This document shows positions 1-6,866 of a DNA stretch of 59,228 nt, in pieces. Numbering within the stretch: the stretch's first letter is position 1; the number at the start of each line of letters is the position of its first letter. Source of the stretch: Chitinophagaceae bacterium (GTDB lineage Bacteria > Bacteroidota > Bacteroidia > Chitinophagales > Chitinophagaceae); assembly GCA_947447465.1 (NCBI GenBank), contig CANFKE010000026.1, forward strand, positions 1 through 59,228, written 5' to 3'. The notes under the pieces are model-generated. The model was given only the letters and a program-made list of their open reading frames with translations. It did no database searches and had not been told where the DNA came from. The position numbers were made by a program, and so were the translations under genes.

Positions 1-43
1 AAGCATTAATTAATCAGGTCGCATCAGCTTTGTAGCGCTAACA

Positions 44-270
44 ACACACTCCCCTCTTATTTTAAGAGGGGACGATATTCGACCGGCCCCTGGGCCAGTT
101 GTCGAATGTCGGGGGTGATAAAGGATAAGCAGGACGCTCATTAACCTACTCGTCCTCGTTTGTAACGAGGATGCAACGGCAGGGCGTTTGTAACGCCAGT
201 TAAAACAGCAAAACCCCACTGGTCGAAGCGTCCCGCTTCGTCCTTGCAATTGCAAGCGTCCCGCTTGCGA
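44..270. repeat. Cluster of short hairpins (REP-like), left side
   Basis: Six short inverted repeats with 2-3 nt loops are packed into about 230 bp. Stems lie at 51-59/63-71 (loop TTT), 84-95 (GGCCC-CT-GGGCC), 154-160/164-170 (loop TGT), 183-188/192-197 (loop TGT), 224-230/234-240 (loop TCC) and 252-258/262-268 (loop TCC). Two pairs keep the same loop while the stem sequence differs, so the structure and loop are conserved rather than the stem. TTGCAATTGCAA at 244-255 is a further palindrome. No convincing gene lies in 1-484. Repeated hairpins of this kind suggest REP-type elements mobilised in trans; that is an inference. Confidence 0.7.
99..121 (+). repeat. Left copy of a 23/24-bp inverted repeat
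   Basis: This segment (TTGTCGAATGTC, a run of five G, then TGATAA) is the reverse complement of 1491-1514 except that the right copy has six G. The two copies enclose about 1.4 kb holding one HTH-protein gene. Read outward on the minus strand, this copy encodes a short fragment ending in PDIRQLA and a few more residues; the right copy read outward encodes PDIRQVA. The repeats could therefore be decayed 3' ends of a gene family instead of transposon ends. Confidence 0.65.
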
Positions 271-438
271 ATACAATACGGAAGCAAGACGATACGCCTC
301 ACCCAACACAAACATCCTGCTAATTCTGATTCAGACAACCACCCATCATAACTATAATTTTCTCATAGACGCAACCATTTTTTCATAACTGCAAAAAACT
401 CATACACACCCTCCTCACACTCAAAAAACTGACACAAG

Positions 439-447
439 TTATCCACA
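439..447 (+). promoter_or_regulatory. Perfect DnaA-box 9-mer (isolated)
   Basis: TTATCCACA matches the classical DnaA box exactly. It stands alone, 17 bp before the tandem repeats at 464-507. A single 9-mer can occur by chance in 59 kb, so function is doubtful. Confidence 0.25.
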
Positions 448-463
448 CAAAAAAGATCCATGG

Positions 464-507
464 TGGTACGAAAAGTGTACCATCATGGTACAGAAAGTGG
501 ACCACCA
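464..507. repeat. Two tandem 22-bp repeats upstream of the HTH gene
   Basis: Units 464-485 and 486-507 lie head to tail and match at 18 of 22 positions. Both begin TGGTAC and end ACCA(T/C)CA, and each unit is itself a partial inverted repeat (GGTAC...GTACC in the first, GGT...ACC in the second). The arrangement resembles a double operator or the multiple terminal repeats of an IS21-type element. No transposase is present. The ATG at 485 straddles the unit junction, which argues against it being the true start of the next gene. Confidence 0.6.
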
Positions 508-571
508 TAGATTTTCGTTCTGTCGATATAATTATTGTAGCCCAACTTTACTGCCGCAAAAATTTTATCCT

Positions 572-1450
572 GTGGAAACAAACAACAACAAAAAGCAAGC
601 AGCACGCAACCTCTTTCTCCATTCCGACAGAACCCGTGCCGAGATCGCCGACCTTATCGACATCAACACCAAGACCCTCTATCTCTGGATCAAACACGGT
701 CGTTGGGAAGAAATGAAGACCGCCGCCCGACAAACACCGGCCAGTATGTTGCAAGACCTGTACGACCATATCGAGGCCGTCAACAACAAAATAAAAGCGC
801 GCGAAGACCGTTGCCCCACCTATCAGGAAGTAGAAATGCTGCGCAAACTATTTGCCTCTACCAAACACATACAACGGCTCAGCGTGGGTGCATACATCGA
901 AGCATTCACCGAACTCACCTCATTTATCAACGAGTATGACCACGATCTGGGCAAGAAAGTACTATCGCTCACCGATAAGTATATAAAAGGTTTGATCAAT
1001 CCACTCAGCCCCGAGGCGTATAAACATGTCAGTGATGTCAACCACAATCTCGTCAAGGCAAAGGAACAGGAAGAAAAAGAGATAGCCGAACTGGAGCAAG
1101 AAGAAACAAAAGAACAGGAAACAAAGAACACGGCTACTATCATCCCGTTACCCGTAAATGTCAAAGATCATCCCGATGCAATAACACCTAAACCAATCCT
1201 CTTACCCACGCCTGTGCCCTTCATTAAGATTCTTAAAAGCACACCATCATTCTTCGTCCGTCCACCCCTTAGGCACTATTTCCCGGCACTACTGTACAAG
1301 GTAATCGGGCATCATCGGGCATTCTTCCATTACATAACTCATTCAAAACCAAATAATAACAACAATTCTATGCCCGATGAAAATTTACACCGAACAGGGC
1401 ATGACCCAAAGACCGGAGATGCTTCGACCAACGAAAAATTTCAGGCATGA
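572..1450 (+). CDS. HTH-domain protein, terminase small subunit-like N-terminus; function unknown
   Basis: The N-terminal part (residues about 5-45 from the GTG at 572) reads as a helix-turn-helix: RAEIADLIDINTKTLYLWIK is the type seen in phage terminase small subunits and Mu-like DNA-binding proteins. A helical middle follows, then a charged Glu/Lys-rich coiled coil and a Pro- and His-containing tail of unusual composition that may be partly degenerate. An in-frame ATG at 485 would add 29 residues without domain character and overlaps the tandem repeats, so GTG 572 is preferred; this choice is uncertain. The gene lies inside the 99-1514 inverted repeat and has no phage or transposase neighbours. 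It may be a passenger or regulator of the repeat element. Confidence 0.5.
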   Translation: METNNNKKQAARNLFLHSDRTRAEIADLIDINTKTLYLWIKHGRWEEMKTAARQTPASMLQDLYDHIEAVNNKIKAREDRCPTYQEVEMLRKLFASTKHIQRLSVGAYIEAFTELTSFINEYDHDLGKKVLSLTDKYIKGLINPLSPEAYKHVSDVNHNLVKAKEQEEKEIAELEQEETKEQETKNTATIIPLPVNVKDHPDAITPKPILLPTPVPFIKILKSTPSFFVRPPLRHYFPALLYKVIGHHRAFFHYITHSKPNNNNNSMPDENLHRTGHDPKTGDASTNEKFQA

Positions 1451-1523
1451 TTTTGTTTGTCACGTTGCAGCGAAACTAGCCGCTTACCTGTTATCACCCC
1501 CCGACATTCGACAAGTGGCGTAG
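1377..1523 (+). CDS. Possible 48-residue ORF overlapping the right inverted repeat
   Basis: An ATG at 1377 opens a 48-codon frame that overlaps the end of the HTH gene in another frame and stops at TAG 1521-1523. Its last residues, LLSPPDIRQVA, are encoded by the inverted repeat itself, and the left repeat encodes a similar PDIRQLA when read outward. The shared peptide suggests the repeats descend from a coding sequence. It may be a gene remnant; expression is not supported by any promoter seen. Confidence 0.25.
   Translation: MKIYTEQGMTQRPEMLRPTKNFRHDFVCHVAAKLAAYLLSPPDIRQVA
1491..1514 (-). repeat. Right copy of the 23/24-bp inverted repeat
   Basis: Reverse complement of 99-121 with one extra G/C in the homopolymer. 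It directly follows the HTH gene and is followed by a second hairpin cluster. Confidence 0.65.
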
Positions 1524-1534
1524 GATGAAATATT

Positions 1535-1700
1535 CGGGTCGGAGACCCGTTAAATCAGGTCGTCACGAGAGCGTCCCGAGAAAATCAGGACTAACTCTCG
1601 CGACAGTGAGAGTGTGGTAAGGCGGTCGGGAGACCGCAAGCCGGGTAGGGCGTAGTCTGAGACTACGCCTAGCATAGGACTAGGCCCAGCGTACGACGAG
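1535..1700. repeat. Cluster of short hairpins (REP-like), right side
   Basis: Inverted repeats with tiny loops at 1535-1540/1544-1549 (CGGGTC, loop GGA), 1594-1599/1608-1613 (ACTCTC/GAGAGT), 1622-1627/1632-1637 (GCGGTC, loop GGGA) and 1649-1657/1661-1669 (GGCGTAGTC, loop TGA), with a weaker CCTAG/CTAGG pair after that. A GTC-loop-GAC core is shared by three of them while the outer stem differs. No gene is evident in 1524-1792. Confidence 0.65.
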
Positions 1701-1792
1701 TATGGGTGCGTGCGTGGTTTGGAGGGCTATGCAGGGCTGATGGTGGAGGCTTCTTATAAATCACACAAACTTTAGTAATTTTAAGGCTTCAC

Positions 1793-3268
1793 ATGTGTTC
1801 TATGCGGCCATTCCTTACTGCTTTATTTACCATACTTTGTAGTTCCGTTTTTGCTCAAAATTCTATCAGTTGGCTGGCTACGGCACCTGTAGCGCATAAA
1901 ATATACGGCAATCTGCATCCACGTATCAAGTTGGATAAGTATAACAATCCGATGGTGGTATGGGGTGATGAGAATGGTAAGGCCTATTTTGCTAAATGGG
2001 GCGGAGAATCGTTCTCAGCGCCTATAGTCATCAGTCAGGCAGGGGTAAATGTCTTCGCAACATCGTGGGCCGGGCCAGATATAGCGGCGCACGGAGATAC
2101 CGTATATGTTACCTACAAGCAGGTGCCGGAGGAAAAGAATCATATCTACATCAAACACTCTTATGACGGAGGCGTGAATTTTTCGGCAGCGGCGCAGGTA
2201 GATTCTGAATATAACCTGATCACCCGTTTCCCTACGGTCACTACCGATGAGAATGGCAATCCTTTCGTTACGTATATGAAGGTGCAGAAGGGCTATGACA
2301 ATGCACATTATGTAGTGGCTCGATCGGAAGACATGGGTGAATCATTTTTGCGGGATACGATAGCGAGTGTCATGTCGGGGGACAAAGTATGTGATTGCAG
2401 TCCGGCGGCGCTGGTAGCATCAGGCTCCGCAGGTGTGCTGTTGTACCGCAATAATCTGAGTGGCCTGCGCAATATATGGGGCAGCGTATCCAACAACGGA
2501 TGCAAGACCTTTACCCGTGCATTGCAGATGGACTCTACCGAATATGTACCATCTACCTGCCCTGCCAGTGGCCCGGAGGGTGTGATAGTAGGTGATACTT
2601 TGTATTCGGTCTATATGAGCGGCACCAACGATAATTCATTGGTATATCTGAGTAAGCTTTCCTTGTCTTATCCTACGCTTACCACCGCAGAAGTGACGGG
2701 TAGTATTACCGGAGTGCCTATGCAAAACTACCCTCGCATATCGGGGGTAGGCAGTGCAGCAGGTATTGTATGGACGCAGAGTTCGGGCGGTAATAATATA
2801 GTATGTCTGTCGGTAACAGACGATCTTACAAAAGGATTTCCGAAAGTGTATGACACCGTTGCCGAGGGAGTGATGCTGAATGCTGATGTGGCCATTGGCG
2901 GAGGGTTCATCTATGTAGTGTGGGAAGATAAGGTGACCCGCAGTGTCATGTATCGCAGAGGAGTATATTATAAGAAGAACAAGGTAGTAGATAACACCTC
3001 TATACTGATAGGCTCGCAGAACCCTACCATGAAGTATTTCACCATTAATATGCCCGACATACTGAGCTGTGTAATGACCGACTCTACAGGCAGGGAGTAT
3101 GAGATGGACATTTCGTATCCGAAGAATGTGAACATCTGCCAGGTAAATACCGACGAGATGGAAGAAGGGGACTATGGCGTAAAGGTATGGGACAAGGACG
3201 GCCGCATATATAATGCACGCATCCACCTTAAAGCTATAAAAAGGCACAAAGACAAGGACGAGAACTGA
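1793..3268 (+). CDS. Exported BNR/sialidase-fold-like protein, unknown function
   Basis: A 491-residue secreted protein. A hydrophobic signal peptide ends near FAQ (residues 20-22). The body contains repeated blade-like segments such as YDGGVNFS, EDMGESF and NNGCKTF, which match the S/N-x-D-x-G-x-x-(W/F) 'Asp-box' pattern of BNR/sialidase-type propellers, spaced with beta-rich sequence. The catalytic arginine triad of sialidases could not be assigned, so only the fold is suggested. A second ATG at 1802 (MRPFL) gives a more compact signal peptide and may be the true start. It has no type IX secretion C-terminal domain that I can recognise. Its end faces the next gene with 3 bp between them. 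Confidence 0.6.
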   Translation: MCSMRPFLTALFTILCSSVFAQNSISWLATAPVAHKIYGNLHPRIKLDKYNNPMVVWGDENGKAYFAKWGGESFSAPIVISQAGVNVFATSWAGPDIAAHGDTVYVTYKQVPEEKNHIYIKHSYDGGVNFSAAAQVDSEYNLITRFPTVTTDENGNPFVTYMKVQKGYDNAHYVVARSEDMGESFLRDTIASVMSGDKVCDCSPAALVASGSAGVLLYRNNLSGLRNIWGSVSNNGCKTFTRALQMDSTEYVPSTCPASGPEGVIVGDTLYSVYMSGTNDNSLVYLSKLSLSYPTLTTAEVTGSITGVPMQNYPRISGVGSAAGIVWTQSSGGNNIVCLSVTDDLTKGFPKVYDTVAEGVMLNADVAIGGGFIYVVWEDKVTRSVMYRRGVYYKKNKVVDNTSILIGSQNPTMKYFTINMPDILSCVMTDSTGREYEMDISYPKNVNICQVNTDEMEEGDYGVKVWDKDGRIYNARIHLKAIKRHKDKDEN

Positions 3269-3271
3269 TGC

Positions 3272-3802
3272 CTACTTCTTGTGCGTGTATTCGTAAAGAT
3301 CTTTAACGGTCACACGACCTTCAAAAAGGTGAACGATCATTTTATGCTCGTCATATAATGCCAGATCGGGGAAAGAATTGACATTATAATTATCGATAAA
3401 GAAGAACTCATAATCGCGCCCTATACCAACGATATTAGGATAGTTGGCCAGGTGCATCTCTGCCGCAAATCGGCGCATAGCGGCAAAATCGGGGTTGGGG
3501 GTGATGAAGTAGAATTGAATATTTTTCAACGAATCCATACCTCTTGTGAGCTCTTCGGTAACGTCATGACAATGGCTGCATCCGGGATCGAAGAAGAAAA
3601 TAGCCGTAGGCTTCCCTTTAGGAATATTGAAGGTATTGAAGATAGTGGTGCTGTCTATGAGCCTTATGTTGAATGCCGGCAGTTCGGGCGACTTCATATA
3701 GGGCAGGCTATCTACCGGCATGCGCTTGTAGCGGCCACGGCTCTGGGCATCTGCGTTGAAGCAGCCGATAGCAAGGAGTATGATGAGCAGTATCTTTTTC
3801 AT
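3272..3802 (-). CDS. Exported thioredoxin-fold (TlpA/redoxin-like) protein
   Basis: From ATG 3802 the product is 176 residues: signal peptide MKKILLIILLAIGCFNADAQ, then a thioredoxin-like domain with the active-site motif CSHC in FDPGCSHCHDVTEEL and a strand pattern (AIFFFDP, IQFYFITP, YNVNSFPDLALY) ending in the cis-Pro region SFPD. It probably works in the periplasm as a disulfide reductase or as a partner of an exported protein. A longer reading from 3868 exists but would put 22 non-signal residues first, so the internal ATG is chosen. Converges on the BNR-like gene. Confidence 0.8.
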   Translation of the reverse strand: MKKILLIILLAIGCFNADAQSRGRYKRMPVDSLPYMKSPELPAFNIRLIDSTTIFNTFNIPKGKPTAIFFFDPGCSHCHDVTEELTRGMDSLKNIQFYFITPNPDFAAMRRFAAEMHLANYPNIVGIGRDYEFFFIDNYNVNSFPDLALYDEHKMIVHLFEGRVTVKDLYEYTHKK

Positions 3803-3956
3803 AATTGTCATATAAAAACAGTAGCGATAGTTGCGGCCCAATGAGTCGCTTTCGGAGAAAGGGGCCATGACGACTGATGTCTCAAAATCAAAAAGATCGT
3901 CGTGCTCAGTGTATGCCCCTTAAATACGATCGCATGCAGCACGTTAAATTTATGCA

Positions 3957-4127
3957 TTACTTTTTGATACTATCACTGTTTGCCGAGTGAGTGGTATCTA
4001 AAGTATTGTTAACAGGGGCAGGTGTGTTGCCATGCTTAGCTCTGTATCTGAGCTCATTGGTAGCCAGGTAGAGAACAGGTAATACGATGAGCGTAGCTAT
4101 CACCAAAACAAATATTTTCGACTTCAT
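3957..4127 (-). CDS. Small single-pass membrane protein (56 aa)
   Basis: ATG 4127 to TAA 3957 encodes MKSKIFVLVIATLIVLPVLY followed by a polar, Asn/Ser/Thr-rich tail ending DSIKK. The first 22 residues are a clear membrane segment, the rest probably periplasmic. The start lies one base after the stop of the MutS-like gene (TGA-C-ATG), so translation is likely coupled. No family is recognised. This gene is easily missed because of its length. Confidence 0.6.
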   Translation of the reverse strand: MKSKIFVLVIATLIVLPVLYLATNELRYRAKHGNTPAPVNNTLDTTHSANSDSIKK

Positions 4128-4128
4128 G

Positions 4129-5454
4129 TCAGCTCTTTTTTTGCAGCAGCGAAATTACACCTTCTTTCTGCAATATGCGGTACCCGATACGATCATTGGA
4201 GATGCCCGGCTTTAGCTTGTAGGTGAACCTGAAGCTGCTGTCGCTGTCCATCTCCGTTTCGAAGTAAGAGAAGAGGATCCCTTTGTTATCGGCAAACTGA
4301 TGCGCCACCTCATACAAATGCGTACTGAGGATCATGAGATGATCGTTATGGTCGAGCAGTCCATCCATAACCGCCTTTGTGCATTCATAAGCATCGTGCA
4401 CGTTGGTGCCTTTGAACAGCTCGTCCATAAGTACCAGATGCGGTTGGTGCTGTTGCAGCTTTTCGGCGGTCTGCTTCATGCGTTGCACCTCTGCAAAGAA
4501 GTAACTTTCGCCTTTGAGGATATTATCTTCTACATGCATGTTGGTGATGATACCCTGCAGGAAGCTGATGCGCAAAGAGCGGGCGGCAACACCCATACCC
4601 AGATGTGCCATAAGAGCACCTACGCCGAGTGAACGCATAAAGGTGGTCTTTCCCGACATATTAGCACCTGTGAGGACCAGAAAATTGCAACTATTGTCGA
4701 AAGCTATATCGTAGGCTACAGGCTTTGGCAACAGGGGGTGACGCAGTTGCTCCATCTCGAACCGGATAGGCAATGCCGGTAACAGTTGGGGGAATACCCA
4801 TTTGTGCTCAACGGTGGCCCTTGCCATAGACTGCCATGCATCTAAGCGCGCATAATGCTGGATGAGCCTGTATATCATGCTCTTCATTTCGCGGCGCGCC
4901 TGATAATTGAGTTGTGCTAATTCCGCATATTTAGCATCGGCACCTACATTCATCATTTTATCGGCCAGCCGATGTTCTAGTTCTTTATTCATGGCATCGA
5001 GCTCCTGCTTCAATGCCGCAGGCACCTGATGATCATCGGCAATATCTGCCAATTGCCGGCAGCCCTTCAGAAAATCTGAGAGATGAGAGAGCGAGAATTT
5101 GGTAAGAAAGTACTGTTGCTTGTTGAATACCTTTTGCAACATTGCCCCCATCATGAGGGTGATACCTGTGGGTGGCGCACTGACACTATCGGCGGACTCG
5201 AAAAACTTCTCGAGCATGACGATAGTGCCATTAGAAATGATCTTGGGCCAAAGCTGCAGGTTATTGCTCCAGAACTTTATGGCCTCCTGAGTGGCAATAA
5301 GACGTTCAGCAGTGTCGGGTGGGTTATGCAGATGTTTTCGGAGCATATCCTTTCCGGCCAATGATGTAGTACGGTCTATGAGGTCAAATACCCCTCCGCT
5401 ACCATCGGCAGTGAAGATCGATAAGTCTTTAAGTGTGATCTTGTCGTTTTGCAT
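4129..5454 (-). CDS. MutS-family ATPase lacking the mismatch-recognition domain
   Basis: A 441-residue protein with the MutS core: a helical lever/clamp-like region (about 20-230) and the C-terminal ABC-type ATPase. Walker A GANMSGKTT lies at 263-271 and Walker B VLMDE at 341-345, followed by FKGTN and the STH switch (LSTHLYE). The N-terminal mismatch-binding and connector domains of true MutS are absent and there is no Smr domain, so it is neither MutS1 nor full MutS2. Proteins of this architecture are common in Bacteroidota and of unknown role. It overlaps pyrC by one base (TAATG), and a 56-aa membrane protein gene follows 1 bp downstream. Confidence 0.85.
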   Translation of the reverse strand: MQNDKITLKDLSIFTADGSGGVFDLIDRTTSLAGKDMLRKHLHNPPDTAERLIATQEAIKFWSNNLQLWPKIISNGTIVMLEKFFESADSVSAPPTGITLMMGAMLQKVFNKQQYFLTKFSLSHLSDFLKGCRQLADIADDHQVPAALKQELDAMNKELEHRLADKMMNVGADAKYAELAQLNYQARREMKSMIYRLIQHYARLDAWQSMARATVEHKWVFPQLLPALPIRFEMEQLRHPLLPKPVAYDIAFDNSCNFLVLTGANMSGKTTFMRSLGVGALMAHLGMGVAARSLRISFLQGIITNMHVEDNILKGESYFFAEVQRMKQTAEKLQQHQPHLVLMDELFKGTNVHDAYECTKAVMDGLLDHNDHLMILSTHLYEVAHQFADNKGILFSYFETEMDSDSSFRFTYKLKPGISNDRIGYRILQKEGVISLLQKKS

Positions 5455-6785
5455 TATCTGTCAAACAATATTCTTTGTCCTCTGTATAGATCCAAAACCT
5501 GACCATTTTCATAAACGATATTTCCGTTAACTATAGTATTGACGATCTTAGCGGGGAAAGTGTGCCCTTCGAAAGGCGACCAGCCGCATTTATAGAGTAT
5601 ATTTTCTTTGCTTACGGTATAAGTATCATTCATATTGACCAATACCAGATCGGCATGGTATCCTTCGCGAATGTACCCTCTGTTGGCGATCTGGAAACAT
5701 TGGGCCGGGGCATGGCACATCTTCTCTACTACCTTCTCGATAGAGAGCTTGCCCTGCTTGGCATATTGCAGCATAAGTATGAGTGAGTGCTGCACTAATG
5801 GCACACCGGCAGGAGCCTTCTGGTATGGCAGTTGCTTTTCTTCCCATGTATGCGGCGCATGGTCTGTAGCAATAATATCGAGCCTGTCGTCGAGGAGTGC
5901 CTCCCAAAGCGCATCTCTGTTCTCCGGTGCTTTGATAGCAGGATTGCACTTGATGAGGTTACCATATTGCGCATAATCGTTGGCAGTGAAGTGCAGGTGA
6001 TGTACACAAACTTCGGATGTTATGCGCTTATCTGTAAGCGGGAACATATTGGTGAACAACTGCAGTTCGCGCGCCGTAGATATATGCAGTATGTGCAGAC
6101 GCGTATTGTGCATCATAGCCAGTTGCACCGCTGAGAATGAGCTTGCGAAGCAGGCTTCGGTATCGCGGATGAGCGGGTGAAATGAGGCATTATCGGCATC
6201 GGGGTATTTCTCTTTATTTGCAGTTACCACACGCTCATCTTCGCAGTGAGTAGCAATGAGCAATTCAGATCCGGAGAATATCTTACTGAGGGTAAGGTAA
6301 TTATCTACGAGCATATCACCGGTACTGGAGCCCATGAAGATCTTTACGCCGCAGACATCTTTCTTTTTATCGTTGGTCCGCAATACCTCATCGGCGTTGG
6401 TATTAGAAACGCCCATGAAGAAAGAGTAATTGGCAACAGAAGTAGCTGCTGCTATGGCATACTTATCTTCGAGCAATTGCTGTGTGATAGCAGGAGGATT
6501 GGTGTTAGGCATTTCCATAAAGGAGGTAACCCCACCGGCAACTGCGGCTGCTGCCTCAGTACCTATAGTTGCCTTATGAGTAAGACCCGGTTCGCGGAAG
6601 TGCACCTGATCATCGATAACACCCGGTAGCAGGTGCAGACCTTCTCCGTTGATCTCTTTATAATTGCCCGCAGGAGTAATGTTATTGTCTATCTTATGAA
6701 TAAGGCCATCTTTGAGCAATACGTCAGCTACCCTGCTGCTGCCTTCATTTACTATGGTAACGTTTTTTATTAATATCGTTGTCAT
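5454..6785 (-). CDS. pyrC: Dihydroorotase (class I type)
   Basis: Amidohydrolase-fold enzyme of 443 residues, expected to cyclise carbamoyl aspartate to dihydroorotate in pyrimidine synthesis. Family marks are GVIDDQVHFREPGLTH (residues 55-70), MEMPNTNP, LHILHIST, SEVCVHHLHF and ATDHAPHTWEEK. In the normally strict D-x-H-x-H metal motif the first His is Gln60 (DDQVH), so one metal ligand is missing. I recall this Gln in other Bacteroidota homologues, but it leaves open whether the enzyme uses an altered metal site. It is the first gene of a tightly spaced operon with the MutS-like gene. A -7 element lies at 6832-6839. Confidence 0.85.
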   Translation of the reverse strand: MTTILIKNVTIVNEGSSRVADVLLKDGLIHKIDNNITPAGNYKEINGEGLHLLPGVIDDQVHFREPGLTHKATIGTEAAAAVAGGVTSFMEMPNTNPPAITQQLLEDKYAIAAATSVANYSFFMGVSNTNADEVLRTNDKKKDVCGVKIFMGSSTGDMLVDNYLTLSKIFSGSELLIATHCEDERVVTANKEKYPDADNASFHPLIRDTEACFASSFSAVQLAMMHNTRLHILHISTARELQLFTNMFPLTDKRITSEVCVHHLHFTANDYAQYGNLIKCNPAIKAPENRDALWEALLDDRLDIIATDHAPHTWEEKQLPYQKAPAGVPLVQHSLILMLQYAKQGKLSIEKVVEKMCHAPAQCFQIANRGYIREGYHADLVLVNMNDTYTVSKENILYKCGWSPFEGHTFPAKIVNTIVNGNIVYENGQVLDLYRGQRILFDR

Positions 6786-6831
6786 GCTGTTATATGCTGC
6801 GTATTAGTTAATAACGCTTAATTTTGTCAGG

Positions 6832-6839
6832 CAAATCTA
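6832..6839 (-). promoter_or_regulatory. Candidate -7 element for pyrC
   Basis: Minus-strand TAGATTTG fits TAnnTTTG and would start transcription about 40 nt before the pyrC ATG. No -33 TTG is seen at the usual distance. Confidence 0.4.
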
Positions 6840-6866
6840 CAATTTACATATCTGTAAAACGCCTTT

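Noticed and set aside
44..270. CRISPR-like array
   Set aside because: The repeats differ in stem sequence, have irregular spacing and no spacer-repeat structure, and no cas genes are present.
10..338. Two overlapping minus-strand reading frames across the left hairpin cluster
   Set aside because: They run through repeats and hairpins, have no domain or signal features and differ in frame; treated as chance frames.
2636..3247. Long minus-strand frame inside the BNR-like gene
   Set aside because: It lies fully inside a better-supported plus-strand gene and its product is rich in His/Tyr/Arg, typical of a shadow frame.
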